Assembly: GCA_001802125.1 (NCBI GenBank)
Contig: MGZK01000014.1
Coordinates: forward strand, 1-32,612
Length of the DNA: 32,612 bases
Source: Geobacteraceae bacterium GWC2_55_20
GTDB taxonomy: Bacteria > Desulfobacterota > Desulfuromonadia > Geobacterales > Pseudopelobacteraceae
Direction: 5' to 3'
This document shows, piece after piece, positions 18,801 through 25,100 of the stretch. The notes below the pieces were generated by a model. That model saw only the letters and a program-made list of their open reading frames with translations. It was not told the origin of the DNA and did no database searches. The translations under genes were made by a program, and so were the position numbers. The number at the start of each line of letters is the position of its first letter. Positions within the stretch are counted from its first letter, which is position 1.

Positions 18801-19941
18801 ATATCGGAGCGGCCGCTTCGCCGGCGCCTTTTTGAAACAAACCGGAAAAAGTGACGTTGCCGGGAGTGAAGGCAAGCGCATTCCGTCCCATGGCTTCGGC
18901 TGATTCACTGACCTCCACATCGGTATCGCTCCCCTGCCCGGTGGCCACCAGATCCCTGGCGGACAGGTAGACGACCCCGTTCTGCCTGCGGGTGGTCACC
19001 GCCCGGATCAGGCCATCGTTGCGGACGGTACTTCCGTACAGACCTATCCAGCCGCCATCATCTCCATGCAGCGATCCTTCAGCCATGTTGGCCACATGAC
19101 CGGCCTTGGAGATGTCACTGTAAATCACGTCATTAGGCGCGCCTCTGGTTTGAAGAATCTCCTTGATCTCGACCTGGCCGTCGGCTTTTAATCCCACCAG
19201 GTCGATTTTGCCGCCCGGAGCGCTGATTTTGCCGAGGTTCTGCACATTGGGGCCGACAAAGAAGACCGAACCGCCGCTGTGGGTGGTGATGTCGCCTTCG
19301 TTTGAGATGGCGGCGTCATCAGAAATGGGAGTAAGTTTGTTAGGGTCGGGATCGGAGAAATGATCGTCATTAAATATCAGACGGCCATTTTTAAAGTTTT
19401 CATCAGAGATATTGAAGGTAGATGCCACCAGCGACTGGACCTGCACCTTGGAGTCGGGGCCGAAAAAGACGCCATTGCGGTTGATCATGTAGACCCTGCC
19501 GTCGGCTTGCAACCTGCCGTTTATCACGGACGGATTCAGATCATAGATCCGGTTGAGGGCCGCATAGTTGCTGTTCGGATTCCAGTCCGTCGCGCCAGGC
19601 GTGCCGACGCCCTGGTAAAAGCGGATCAGGGTATCCCTGCCGGAGTTGAACGACTGCCAGTCGATGACGACCTTGTCCTTCCCCTGGTTCTGGGTGATGG
19701 TCATAGTAGTGCCATTCGTCGTAACCGCTGCGCCATCGGGTGTAAAACCGGGAAAAAGCACCGGCAGCATATTGGCCGTCGGCACGAATGGGGTCGCTGT
19801 TCTTCCGATCAGCCCCGGAAACAGTCCGGCAGCGGAGGATAGCGTGGGGGAGCAAGTCGTAGTGATGACAAGCACAAGGGCACAGACCCTGTGAAAGACC
19901 GGTTGCTGCGCTGTATTTTTATAGGCAATTTTCTTTTTCAT
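9874..19941 (-). CDS. Giant TpsA-type filamentous-haemagglutinin-like exoprotein with DUF3739-like end
   Basis: A 3,355-aa secreted protein. An extended signal peptide (about 1-39) is followed by a TPS domain (about 40-290) with the expected motifs: DWNPNSNYAALNRIYDLNPS, then GRVYMINRNGVFFGPDSKVQ (the NPNG-type motif reads NRNG). The long middle consists of beta-helix repeats of the kind GGSLTI, GNVTM, GGTVEM, GDITI, rich in Gly, Ser, Thr and Asn. The last ~250 residues (SRAGSIYVMAGSNMNIG, YGGQLSVYAGNDINVN) look like DUF3739. The mature protein has only two Cys, C1019 and C1024. It is made directly after its TpsB, from which it is separated by a 225-base gap holding a repeat element. GAAGGAATCAACG precedes the ATG. 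Known relatives are adhesins or biofilm proteins; the role here is unknown. Confidence 0.94.
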   Translation of the reverse strand: MKKKIAYKNTAQQPVFHRVCALVLVITTTCSPTLSSAAGLFPGLIGRTATPFVPTANMLPVLFPGFTPDGAAVTTNGTTMTITQNQGKDKVVIDWQSFNSGRDTLIRFYQGVGTPGATDWNPNSNYAALNRIYDLNPSVINGRLQADGRVYMINRNGVFFGPDSKVQVQSLVASTFNISDENFKNGRLIFNDDHFSDPDPNKLTPISDDAAISNEGDITTHSGGSVFFVGPNVQNLGKISAPGGKIDLVGLKADGQVEIKEILQTRGAPNDVIYSDISKAGHVANMAEGSLHGDDGGWIGLYGSTVRNDGLIRAVTTRRQNGVVYLSARDLVATGQGSDTDVEVSESAEAMGRNALAFTPGNVTFSGLFQKGAGEAAAPISTTLARIDHEGSITAHSGNVTMEAVERVFLGEKSNIDVSGLSIERSMADQFIEAQLNSLYLRDDYGQKQGDLLPGSTVTIDVLEGSSMGDLSSYYLGMPKNARDLSTVGGNISIGALKKAIPGTSFSYTLGDIIISKGAGFDISGGKVTYSGIAPASTKLIASDGRVYDISNAPQWSTYTGMVGSTTKSYGKFGSETLKGISFGGHLIALKSKPDDRVVGGSAGSLSLSSKVILGLNDDLNLRAAVTTGLNQTVTTSYLESDKNSTDEDSPEYQRYQGYLISMNRGLEAPTGGRLSIGTTLSTDLSAEVAVLQSAAVNSVEVKKTVTAATQGLSWDDRELLDGNSSTVISADMINRLYLGALEINANTAIKTDSDAGITLRPGGSYIARGRRIEFLGSVTTAGGTVEMTTRPNITSFEKIDGGNNPLYNGDLRETIFLGDQSRISTAGEQIDNSTLGLSTLEMRKGGFTSGGSISLLQLSVAGGSDGVLTRNNENSVVIKDGALLDVSGGYLIDEKGTVSGGDAGSLTVKSPTISLGGDLRGFSLPGKDGGELVLHAQEVQVAVQGRQLAAGFGMDDVIPDDYPVGKLVLGADRFKNSGFSRISLSATNNITVDTGVVLAPSLLKRAAPGNIAATGSTCSAGSCFSISNPTFLDQIGKTYISFNAGSNVYGSGFYDLKFGKLDDNSAAKLTISADATVATAPGGTISLNAPLVEIAGTISASGGSVTAKASNGALIVRGTGQILAAGYNKTGVATKADQPAPLPVAKAGGTVKLDASNGKLDLENGSLVDVSGSDPVSGDVRNDNGTLTTVTVAGDAGSLSLVYGTGMLLEGTISGAGKTTGARNGSLTVKNTIGDLTINSGEVGRYQSSGFDDLTFSSQTKINLPTSLNLSIGRGLTLDSPLIQGTGVFGETATISAPWIKLVNTGIFAASAPGSVVDNSGGTASFIGEYLDVQGSLLMQGFSDIKLQAKHDMTFADYYNSDPSVKAWLGTLGTSAANLTLQAARIYPTTASNFTITTPGKTTTTILPGDVRDTSPIYSAGGSLTIAADGGIYHNGFLAAPLGSITLDGGASGTVELSEESVITTAGSAPVAYGDFDSSKWWAKYVDNSNTGAEVTAAPDKSITLKGKEVVVRDGAIQDLSGGGSVYASYWQSGIPGTYNPLTVTGRYVILPDGSATRPGNSIYLEAMPELGLKAGVYSILPIEFAFVPGALVIQDTGQQLLAGQQTISKEKYPVVGGYMTVRDTSVASQVYTGFSVRRAEDVIKEGDFTVKSFIGGDGGSFTLNASNGAYFGGTLDVSPLDANPLAAYRSGIASFAARNVEIVNDVTEPDFSQPLSDTLQLAGDTLSGMQVSRLLLGDKDTTSEVTVQDGISLKAAAVTLSAADKVTLKAGAQVEATGSGADDYASIVTPGGVFDLGDGALLKAKTGIKLDVKTYTLSDSGVLDTGGVGYFSLTADRITMDDATETFWKNTFANNRDLAIASRGEMDLKFTKADVTLKTGGSLTLDASRYIGTNNVSFESLEMTLLNSGATSTASTPAASGTVSFSADQITIAPGLNGSNGNIAFDQSVKINSKNDLILKGEGSLTTRKNLDLSAARVTTAADTSKADGSYVVANITLDGRDGAVTLNGSQKGGTAGTASTPGGSLQILGDSITQTGGLVEVAAGQIGLTASNDISINGIIKATGNEQTSASGEKVYYNGGKITVRSDGGKLNLRSGGNLDVSASAQGDAGAIALSAANGGVSQDSGARLAGAAGANGKGGSLSIDSANLDGVGGLDGLSSTLSGGGFNELLNIRSRAGDLALTNGKTLSGREVVVAADNGSITVGGTINADSSDGGGRIELYSDRKLTLESRSVLSAMGKAAGANGGTVILSSQDGSDNKKAFNGDYALNVNSGSTIDVSSGYGGKDGTVAFRAYQGKKQTGDENLNDVNIGTVNGAINGASGVSVEAVRAYADRTNVGAITEYGDDAEAFMTAAAEADTKKRLFASDAPVNHFQAGIEISSAADTNLNFDTAWDLKSLRPGGEAGVVTLKSTRDLNVNQILSDAPTSLDTIRQSTLADSWGVNLIAGSDGGANYMGVKNGSALTAGSGNLVIAANKVVYSQNAPINFAAGNDVTMKGWNAVKGPSYMVNADMKYNLGSYGGAIRGDVGRDINFTYAGSAIQTALGNIDIRTGRDLNLGSVANTGAIRTTGEFDDSVLVAKQPGLAEDTVADRKSYWTYHNGGSINLDVGNAVNGNLNAANGWDGAYVDGSLYNSTGAPLVSFGSESRWFYLAAGFGGKESGLVNIPVTVGIATMGGGDVSVRTGGSLLTQIGAFGKGDIAVTTGGDMTGRFRIMNGNATLTSAGGFGKDDFAKNPTWRSTLELADARVSIAAMGDVQLGSVQNPDNSRDRIMITSYSSNKPWNMTYTEDTAFSATSLFGDANLYGTNHYAGYSSSSGYLEPRKLILPASFALSAGGDINVEKKFVLAPSHNGNLELFAKGSIRGTLDSNGSLAAGFKMQDVDIASMYGRQEEDTSGYLHYNQLTGVIHSGINHLEDAGLVKIRSGKDIADLDLYLNKPAEVTAGGDINRLKFIGQNTASDSLSSIKAGGNIDQGISVSAVKPSIEIGGPGTLLVQAGGNILLGNSEGVNSVGNANNGSFSGTGVDADSDLIVSAGAYVSASMAKTDVKEFFDAIRDASDRISRLKADGKDAEAETLLAETEQIISKYFYTYDEKKPELAKVGNLDMVDSAISSRAGSIYVMAGSNMNIGKSAISNAPLKTSGITTLYGGQLSVYAGNDINVNESRLMTYLGGDITIWSDQGNINAGRGSKTVVSAPTPVYNYDPANPEVLTSISFTPPSAGSGIRALTFDSDGSGPVVPPLAGDIHIYAKGTLDAGEAGIQGNKLMIAASAVLNSQNIGFSAGSVGVPASNQNTVSIGPMTGATDITNDKRLIETISGGGEAARKTMLAEAEDFLMKYLDVKVIDLSEETL

Positions 19942-20016
19942 TCGTTGATTCCTTCGGAGTTCCGGTAGATCAGCTTCGCTTGCTCCACCAAATAACTACT
20001 TTGTCACAATCAAAAT

Positions 20017-20157
20017 CAAATCCCCCTCAATCCCCCTTTCATAAAGGGGGAAGCTTTAAAATCTCCCACTACAAAAGAGAGGCTTTAAAAGCAACCCTTT
20101 TCAAAGGGGAAAGCCTGATTTCCCCCCTTTATGAAAGGGGGGTCAGGGGGGATTTGC
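20017..20157. repeat. Inverted-repeat intergenic element between tpsB- and tpsA-like genes
   Basis: The left arm at 20017-20050 and right arm at 20122-20157 are near-perfect inverted copies (CAAATCCCCC..., with AAAGGGGG inside). Smaller C-run/G-run hairpins lie between them. The element is about 140 bases, has no coding capacity and resembles the MITE/REP-like intergenic repeats common in this group. In the operon transcript it would fold into a long hairpin between the two secretion genes. Confidence 0.8.
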
Positions 20158-20166
20158 CGTTAATCA

Positions 20167-22260
20167 CTAAAACTGATACCTCACCTTGAAATGCAGACGC
20201 GCATCACCGGCTTTTGTACGGCTGTTTTCATGCAACGGAAATCCCAGGTCGGTCTGGAAATCCAGCCCTTTCAGCAGCGTTCCCCGCAGTCCGAAACCGA
20301 TTCCCTGCAGATCCGCGGATGAATCCTGTTCGGGCAGCGGATCGCGAACCCAGAGATGGGCCGCTTCATAGAAAATATAGGGGGTCATGGAAAAACGCTC
20401 CTTGCTGGCCTGTTTCAACAGCTCCGGAGCAACCAGTTCGATCACGCCATGCACCGCGTTGTCGCCGCTGGCCTCGCTCTCGCGGTAGCCGCGCACGCTC
20501 TCGACTCCGCCGGCAGTGTACTGTTCGTTGCTGATCAGCGGCTGGTCCGAAAGCTGGCCGTCAAACTTGGCCAGCAGAGAAAATCCGCCCGGCAGCTGCT
20601 GGTTGCGCTCCAGACCGGCTGTCATCACGATCGAGTTGCCACGGGCCTTGTAACGCTTGTCCTCAACTTCGCGAACATCAGTAATGGCGCCGCGAAACAA
20701 CACCGAAAAACCACTGGTAAACGAGGTCATGCCGCCGGCATCCCTCATGTAGGCGCTATAGCTGGCGCTGACCGGAAAATAACGGATCGGTGTTTTTACG
20801 CCGGGAGCGCCGGCCAGTCCCACAGTTTCTGAAAATTCCTTGTAATCAAAACCGGCCACGGCGCTGTGGAAGAAACCTTCACTTCCCTGGAGCGGGAGGA
20901 TCAGCCGCGAACCGATCACATTTCCCTTGCCGAGGCTTGAATATCCGACGGCAGAATTGGTGTTGCTGTTGGAAACGACGCCGTATACGACCAGCTTGTC
21001 GTCCCTGCTCCAGAACATCGGCAGTGTGTATGATCCGGATACGACCTGAACTTCCTCAGGCGCCTGCGGAGCTATCTGGTACTGGACCGAGATCGAATGA
21101 TCCCTCTGCCAGAGGTTGTCATAGCGCAAGGCTGCATTCAGCCTGAGCGCGGTTGTGTCGTGGCTGGCACGGTTATTCAGCTCCAGGCTGCCATGCAGCG
21201 GCAGTTTGTCCTGCACCTTCAATGAGATGTCGATCGTTTCGGGAGCCTTGCCCGGCTGCATCTCCGGAATGGCTTTGAAATCAGGATTCCGGTTGGCTGC
21301 GTTGATCTCATTCTGCAGTTCCTTTAGCTGAAGCACCTTGCCGGGCAGTATCGAGGGGATATCCCGGATTATCCTCCCGGTGGATACCCACTTGTTGCCG
21401 CTCACCAGTACATTCCCGATCCTGTTTTCGATCACATCCAGCCGGAAGATCCTGTTGCTGCTGGATTGGGCCGGAATGTTCACCAGCATGGCCGGATAGC
21501 CCCGGCCGTGGAAAAAGCGTTCCAGCGCATCCCGGGCGCCTTCCACGTCCACGGCGGTTTTACCCCTTCCGCAAAAGCGCTTGACCTGGTTCTGCAGCTC
21601 CTCCTGCGTGAAGATCGAAGTGCCCTCGATGATGAAACCCTTGATGGTAAACGTCTCACTCTGTAGGGCGGTCTCGGCCTTTGGCTCTTCCTCCAGCAGA
21701 AACTCGGAATCATCGGCCTTGGGACTCTTCTCCGACGTCGGCGCGGTTTGCGCGGTTTTTTCCGTTTCGATGGCTGGTGTCGTTTTTTCCGTATCCAGGC
21801 TTTCCATGACGGGAGCAGCCAAAACCTCATCAGGCTTATCGTCCTTGGGCAATTGCCCGGTTGCAGCCGTCAGCTTCGGCAGGTTTTCCTGAACATCAAG
21901 AGCGATGACCGATTTTCCGGGCGCCGGCTCCATAACCTTCACAGTGGCTGCTGAATAGCCCTGCTCACGAAAAAATATCTCCAGCGCTTCGCGGGCTGCC
22001 TCGATATCCGCCTTGGCCCTGTTCCTTCCCACAAAACGCTGCAACTGCTGATTCAACTCTTCCTTGCTGAAACGGCTGTTCCCGGTTATCACGAAGCGCC
22101 TGATCGAAATCCTGCCCTGCGCTTCCGGTTGAGGAGCGGCCAGTTCAGTGGTGTCAATTTCGCCTTCATCAGCGCGGACCGGCGCAACGCCTGTTGAAAG
22201 CGCCAGCAGCAGCAATATCGCAATACGCTCAACTCGTCCCGGGCGGCTTTCAAATCTCAA
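20167..22260 (-). CDS. TpsB (FhaC/ShlB-type) outer-membrane transporter with extra POTRA
   Basis: A 697-aa protein with a signal peptide (about 1-30). POTRA-like units: one at about 50-125 (RRFVITGNSRFSKEELNQQL), a Lys/Glu/Thr-rich linker (about 130-200), a second at about 203-280 (KGFIIEGTSIFTQEELQNQV) and a third at about 281-355 (IGNVLVSGNKWVSTGRIIR). The first two are clearly copies of one another. Classical TpsB proteins have two POTRA domains. The barrel (about 360-697) carries the conserved ESVRGYRE motif of the L6 loop and ends FKVRYQF. The start codon is TTG at 22260, sharing bases with the TGA of the upstream gene (TTGA); no ATG or GTG alternative was found. It exports the TpsA encoded next. 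Confidence 0.93.
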   Translation of the reverse strand: MRFESRPGRVERIAILLLLALSTGVAPVRADEGEIDTTELAAPQPEAQGRISIRRFVITGNSRFSKEELNQQLQRFVGRNRAKADIEAAREALEIFFREQGYSAATVKVMEPAPGKSVIALDVQENLPKLTAATGQLPKDDKPDEVLAAPVMESLDTEKTTPAIETEKTAQTAPTSEKSPKADDSEFLLEEEPKAETALQSETFTIKGFIIEGTSIFTQEELQNQVKRFCGRGKTAVDVEGARDALERFFHGRGYPAMLVNIPAQSSSNRIFRLDVIENRIGNVLVSGNKWVSTGRIIRDIPSILPGKVLQLKELQNEINAANRNPDFKAIPEMQPGKAPETIDISLKVQDKLPLHGSLELNNRASHDTTALRLNAALRYDNLWQRDHSISVQYQIAPQAPEEVQVVSGSYTLPMFWSRDDKLVVYGVVSNSNTNSAVGYSSLGKGNVIGSRLILPLQGSEGFFHSAVAGFDYKEFSETVGLAGAPGVKTPIRYFPVSASYSAYMRDAGGMTSFTSGFSVLFRGAITDVREVEDKRYKARGNSIVMTAGLERNQQLPGGFSLLAKFDGQLSDQPLISNEQYTAGGVESVRGYRESEASGDNAVHGVIELVAPELLKQASKERFSMTPYIFYEAAHLWVRDPLPEQDSSADLQGIGFGLRGTLLKGLDFQTDLGFPLHENSRTKAGDARLHFKVRYQF

Positions 22261-24263
22261 TTCAGCACCGCCTTGATCTCCTCGCTCAGCGCCCTGGCTT
22301 CGCGGTAACCATTGATCTTTTTCAGTACAGAACCATCCGGGTTCATCAGAACCATCATCGGAAAGCCATCCTGCCCATACTGTTTTTGGTACTGTTGTTC
22401 CTTGTCCGAATCAATCCGCACCCATATGAAACGGTCCTTGAGAGCCATGATGCGTGGATCGGGAATCGTCTCGGTTACGGTTTTCTTGCACCAGCCGCAC
22501 CACTCGGCTTCCAGCAACAGGAAAACCGGCTTGTTATCCTGTTTTGCCCTGGCCAATCCGGCATCATGATTGTCGATCCAGCTGATGGCAGCCGGCGTCG
22601 CCGGCGATGCCACTGAAACCAGTTCAACATCCAGCACAATGGTCTTGCCGGCCAGCGGGTGGTTTGTATCCACGGTAAAGGTGACGCCGTCGGTAACGCT
22701 TACTATTCCAAACCCGTCCTTGAGCGGGAAAGGCGCGCCCAGTTCAGGTTTCAGGGTGGTCGTGATCCGGTCGCCGGCAACAGCCACGCTGACCGTTCCG
22801 AAACTGTCATTGAAACTCTCGCCATCAGCGACAAGGAACTCCAATGCCACGTCACGCTCGGTCACTTCAGTCACCCGCGATTTGAAATAGGGCATCAGTT
22901 CAACCTCTTTGTTCAGTTGAGGGAATGCGGAGAAACGCTTGACGTATTCGTCGGCCGGCATGCGGATTGTTTTGGGAAAGGTCTGGCTGCATGGGAAATT
23001 CTGCGTTTTCAGGGGATCGGGCGCGCCAAAGGCCTTGTCAGGCGTCAACATGATGCGGCGTTTTACTCCGGCCTTCATTCCGACCAATGCCTCACCCAGA
23101 CCCGGTATGAGTTCCTGCTTGCCGGCCACCAGTTCCACCGGAGCATATCCGACCGGTTCGCGGTACCATTTCACCTTCTTCACGGCCTGGTCCAGGGCAA
23201 TCTTTTCCAGCGTGGTCGCAACCAGGGCGCCATTTTCCAATGTCACAGTGTAGTTTGCCGTCACCAGATCGCCGGAATTTGCAACAGCGACTGTCCCGGC
23301 CAGCTGGCCGGGCATCGCCGACATCCTGGCCAGGCCTTCATCGAGAACTTTCACTGCGTGGGAATCAGTTTTGCCGCCGGATTCGGGAGCTGGAGCAGGT
23401 TCAGGCACGCTATTCTTTTCTTCTGCCGCAACCGGAACCGATTCCGGCACGATATTGTTATTTTCCGCGGGTACAATCGATGCCACTTTCACATCGCAAT
23501 GCAGTTTTTCGCCACCAAACGGGTGGCCGTAATCGATCTCGAAGGAATCCCGCTCCACGGCGCTGATTCGCCCAACCATGCCGCCGGTTCGCACCGGTCG
23601 GCCCTTCTCGGTTGCTATCTCCAGTTCATAGTGAGTGGGGGTTTCGCGAACCGTGACCGGCCCGAAAGGTGTCAACAACGGTTTCCCCGGTTCAGGAGCA
23701 AAATGAATCACAACCTCCTTGTCGGTAACCTCGCTGACCTTGCCGGGCACAAGCGGATCGATCACGAAGCGTTGTCCAACCTCGGGAGCCTTGCCGGCGC
23801 GGGAAGTGTACTCTTCCGGGGCAAGGCGCATCTCCTTCTGGCGCTTTCTGACCGTAGCCATCCGGAGAAAGCGATCTTTGGGCGTCGCGGCCGGATAACG
23901 CTCCGCCTGCAGTTCCAGGACTGTCCGTTCCCCTTCTCTGAGCCCGGACAGCGAACTTCCCAACCGTTTCATGATTTCTTCCTCGAAAGAAACCCGGTCC
24001 TGCTTCAGGTCGTCCGCTTGCTTGCCAGCAGTCAAAATGACCGTCTCGGCCCCGTTGCGGGGCAGGTAAAAGGGGGACCTTCGGTCGTCGCCGACCGCGC
24101 TGTCAGGCCTGGTGGTGGCCGCAAGTTCACCGCCAGGCAGGCGGCAGCTGAATCCCAACTCCACCCGGTCGCCGGTCCGGATGACGGCCGGCGCGCCGGA
24201 ACAGCCATTCAGGGCTGCTGACAACAGAGTCAGGGTGAGTAGTGAATTTATCTTCGGGGTCAT
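22257..24263 (-). CDS. Lipoprotein with two FKBP/SlyD-like units and a C-terminal thioredoxin-like CGWC domain
   Basis: A 668-aa protein. A lipoprotein signal (MTPKINSLLTLTLLSAALNGC) puts C21 at the lipid site. Two FKBP-type units follow. The first (about 28-265) ends with the SlyD-like IDYGHPFGGEKLHCDVKV. The second (about 325-545) has GDLVTANYTVTLENGALV, LIPGLGEALVGMKAG, and TNHPLAGKTIVLDVELV. A Pro/Glu-rich linker joins them. The last ~110 residues (560-668) are thioredoxin-like, with EAEWCGWCKK (C589, C592), GFPMMVLMNPDGS and a YREA motif. FKBP units act as prolyl isomerases or chaperones, and a CGWC thioredoxin fold can oxidise, reduce or isomerise disulfides. It opens the operon and is coupled to the TpsB gene, suggesting a job in handling TpsA or TpsB in the periplasm. 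Confidence 0.9.
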   Translation of the reverse strand: MTPKINSLLTLTLLSAALNGCSGAPAVIRTGDRVELGFSCRLPGGELAATTRPDSAVGDDRRSPFYLPRNGAETVILTAGKQADDLKQDRVSFEEEIMKRLGSSLSGLREGERTVLELQAERYPAATPKDRFLRMATVRKRQKEMRLAPEEYTSRAGKAPEVGQRFVIDPLVPGKVSEVTDKEVVIHFAPEPGKPLLTPFGPVTVRETPTHYELEIATEKGRPVRTGGMVGRISAVERDSFEIDYGHPFGGEKLHCDVKVASIVPAENNNIVPESVPVAAEEKNSVPEPAPAPESGGKTDSHAVKVLDEGLARMSAMPGQLAGTVAVANSGDLVTANYTVTLENGALVATTLEKIALDQAVKKVKWYREPVGYAPVELVAGKQELIPGLGEALVGMKAGVKRRIMLTPDKAFGAPDPLKTQNFPCSQTFPKTIRMPADEYVKRFSAFPQLNKEVELMPYFKSRVTEVTERDVALEFLVADGESFNDSFGTVSVAVAGDRITTTLKPELGAPFPLKDGFGIVSVTDGVTFTVDTNHPLAGKTIVLDVELVSVASPATPAAISWIDNHDAGLARAKQDNKPVFLLLEAEWCGWCKKTVTETIPDPRIMALKDRFIWVRIDSDKEQQYQKQYGQDGFPMMVLMNPDGSVLKKINGYREARALSEEIKAVLN

Positions 24264-24331
24264 TTGTTTTAATTCTCCTTGTGTTGCCGCTATTCGTGTC
24301 TGTTAGCCCCGTCCAGCCGCTTTGACATGTC

Positions 24332-24337
24332 ATTATA
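24332..24337 (-). promoter_or_regulatory. Possible -10 of the secretion operon
   Basis: A perfect TATAAT on the minus strand lies about 70 bases before the lipoprotein start, inside GCGACATATAATGACATG. No convincing -35 was found at 16-18 bases, so an activator or another sigma factor may be involved. A second candidate (TTGTCG, 17 bases, TTATGT) lies further up near 24380-24410. The stretch 24264-24597 has no credible gene. Confidence 0.35.
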
Positions 24338-24597
24338 TGTCGCAACAATGAACGTTTTTGTACTGCCAGATGCAAGCGGGGGCACTATACATAAGTAATG
24401 TTGCAAACGTGCGACAACAGGGTAAAGATTGCATAAATTTTTACGCATGCCCCGCTGAAAGCCCATAAACCGTGCTTTTGCTGGATGCCAGTTCACCTGC
24501 CAATGTGTGATGCGATCTTTTCCGGCACGTGGCGCCAGTCGCAATAATCGAACTGACAACCTCCTGACCGAGTGAAATCCGGCCATTACAGACCGAA

Positions 24598-24618
24598 ATG
24601 AAAGTTTGAAAAACTTTC
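24598..24618. promoter_or_regulatory. Perfect 21-base palindrome, possible operator
   Basis: TGAAAGTTT-GAA-AAACTTTCA is a perfect inverted repeat with a 3-base centre. It lies between the minus-strand secretion operon and the plus-strand DUF2292-like gene, just before a TTGAAT/TATGGT pair that could be the promoter of the latter. It is not followed by a U tract, so a protein-binding site is more likely than a terminator. Confidence 0.45.
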
Positions 24619-24692
24619 ACCAAACTGACCTTTGAATGTAACAATTTTCTGTTATGGTGCTGCCATCATTAACGGCAAGGCGAAAATCAGAC

Positions 24693-24860
24693 ATGGGCAA
24701 GAAGAAAGACAAACATCACAAGAAGCTCGAAAAGCTGAAAGAGGTCATGCAGAACATGGTTGACGGCGAGTTCACCGGCCACGTCAAGGTAAACTTCAGC
24801 CAGGGTGGAATCGGCCGGATTGAAAAATTTGAAGAGATACTGAAGGAAGACGAACGGTAG
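24693..24860 (+). CDS. DUF2292-like (YezD-type) small protein
   Basis: A 55-aa basic protein when started at ATG 24693 (MGKKKDKHHKKLEKLKEV). The frame is open to ATG 24654, but that extension lies in the likely promoter and is poorly composed. A Lys-rich helix is followed by GHVKVNFSQGGIGRIEKFEEI, which resembles the GSVxIxxQDGKxxQIEKxEKI pattern of DUF2292/YezD proteins, a small family without known function. The ribosome site (AAGGCGAAAATCAG) is modest. The family match is from memory of its pattern. Confidence 0.72.
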   Translation: MGKKKDKHHKKLEKLKEVMQNMVDGEFTGHVKVNFSQGGIGRIEKFEEILKEDER

Positions 24861-24895
24861 TTTAACCAAAACCGAATATGAGGGTACCTTGCTGC

Positions 24896-24916
24896 CCCCG
24901 GACCGATCGTCCGGGG
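24896..24916. repeat. GC-rich hairpin after the DUF2292-like gene
   Basis: CCCCGGAC and GTCCGGGG form a perfect 8-bp stem around CGATC, with GGTACC on both sides. No U tract follows on either strand, so it is not a standard terminator. It may protect the mRNA end or belong to the structure that follows. Confidence 0.4.
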
Positions 24917-24926
24917 TACCAGAAAG

Positions 24927-25009
24927 CCCGATTCGAACGCAGACCGCCAACGGCGAGGAATATTTTCCCGCCGACGGTCACCGCGATTTGGATCGGGTTT
25001 TTGTTTTTT
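24927..25009 (+). terminator. Large branched intrinsic terminator after the DUF2292-like gene
   Basis: An outer stem CCCGAT (24927-24932) with ATCGGG (24992-24997) encloses an inner GACCG/CGGTC helix and a GCCAACGGC/GCCGACGG region. A long U-rich tract (24998-25009) follows. It separates the small gene from the riboswitch leader of the next gene. Confidence 0.68.
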
Positions 25010-25100
25010 CAGGCGCTTGCGCCGGAAGGAGGTGAAAAAGGCAAACACGCTCCATGGGAAATATGAAGTCTGTTGAAGGCATATAGCTTTCACCCTCTCT

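Noticed and set aside
9874-19941. Possibility that the giant frame is an assembly artefact of fused genes
   Set aside because: One continuous frame with a TPS domain at the start, repeat composition throughout and a DUF3739-like end, as in large TpsA proteins; no internal signal peptide was seen.
22659-24221. 520-codon open frame on the plus strand, antisense to the FKBP-thioredoxin lipoprotein gene
   Set aside because: It is rich in His, Arg, Gln and Phe with no domain or ribosome site, as expected for the mirror of a real gene of this base composition.
24290-24644. Two minus-strand open frames (98 and 67 codons) upstream of the lipoprotein gene
   Set aside because: They overlap each other in different frames, lack ribosome sites, and lie in AT-richer promoter-like sequence.
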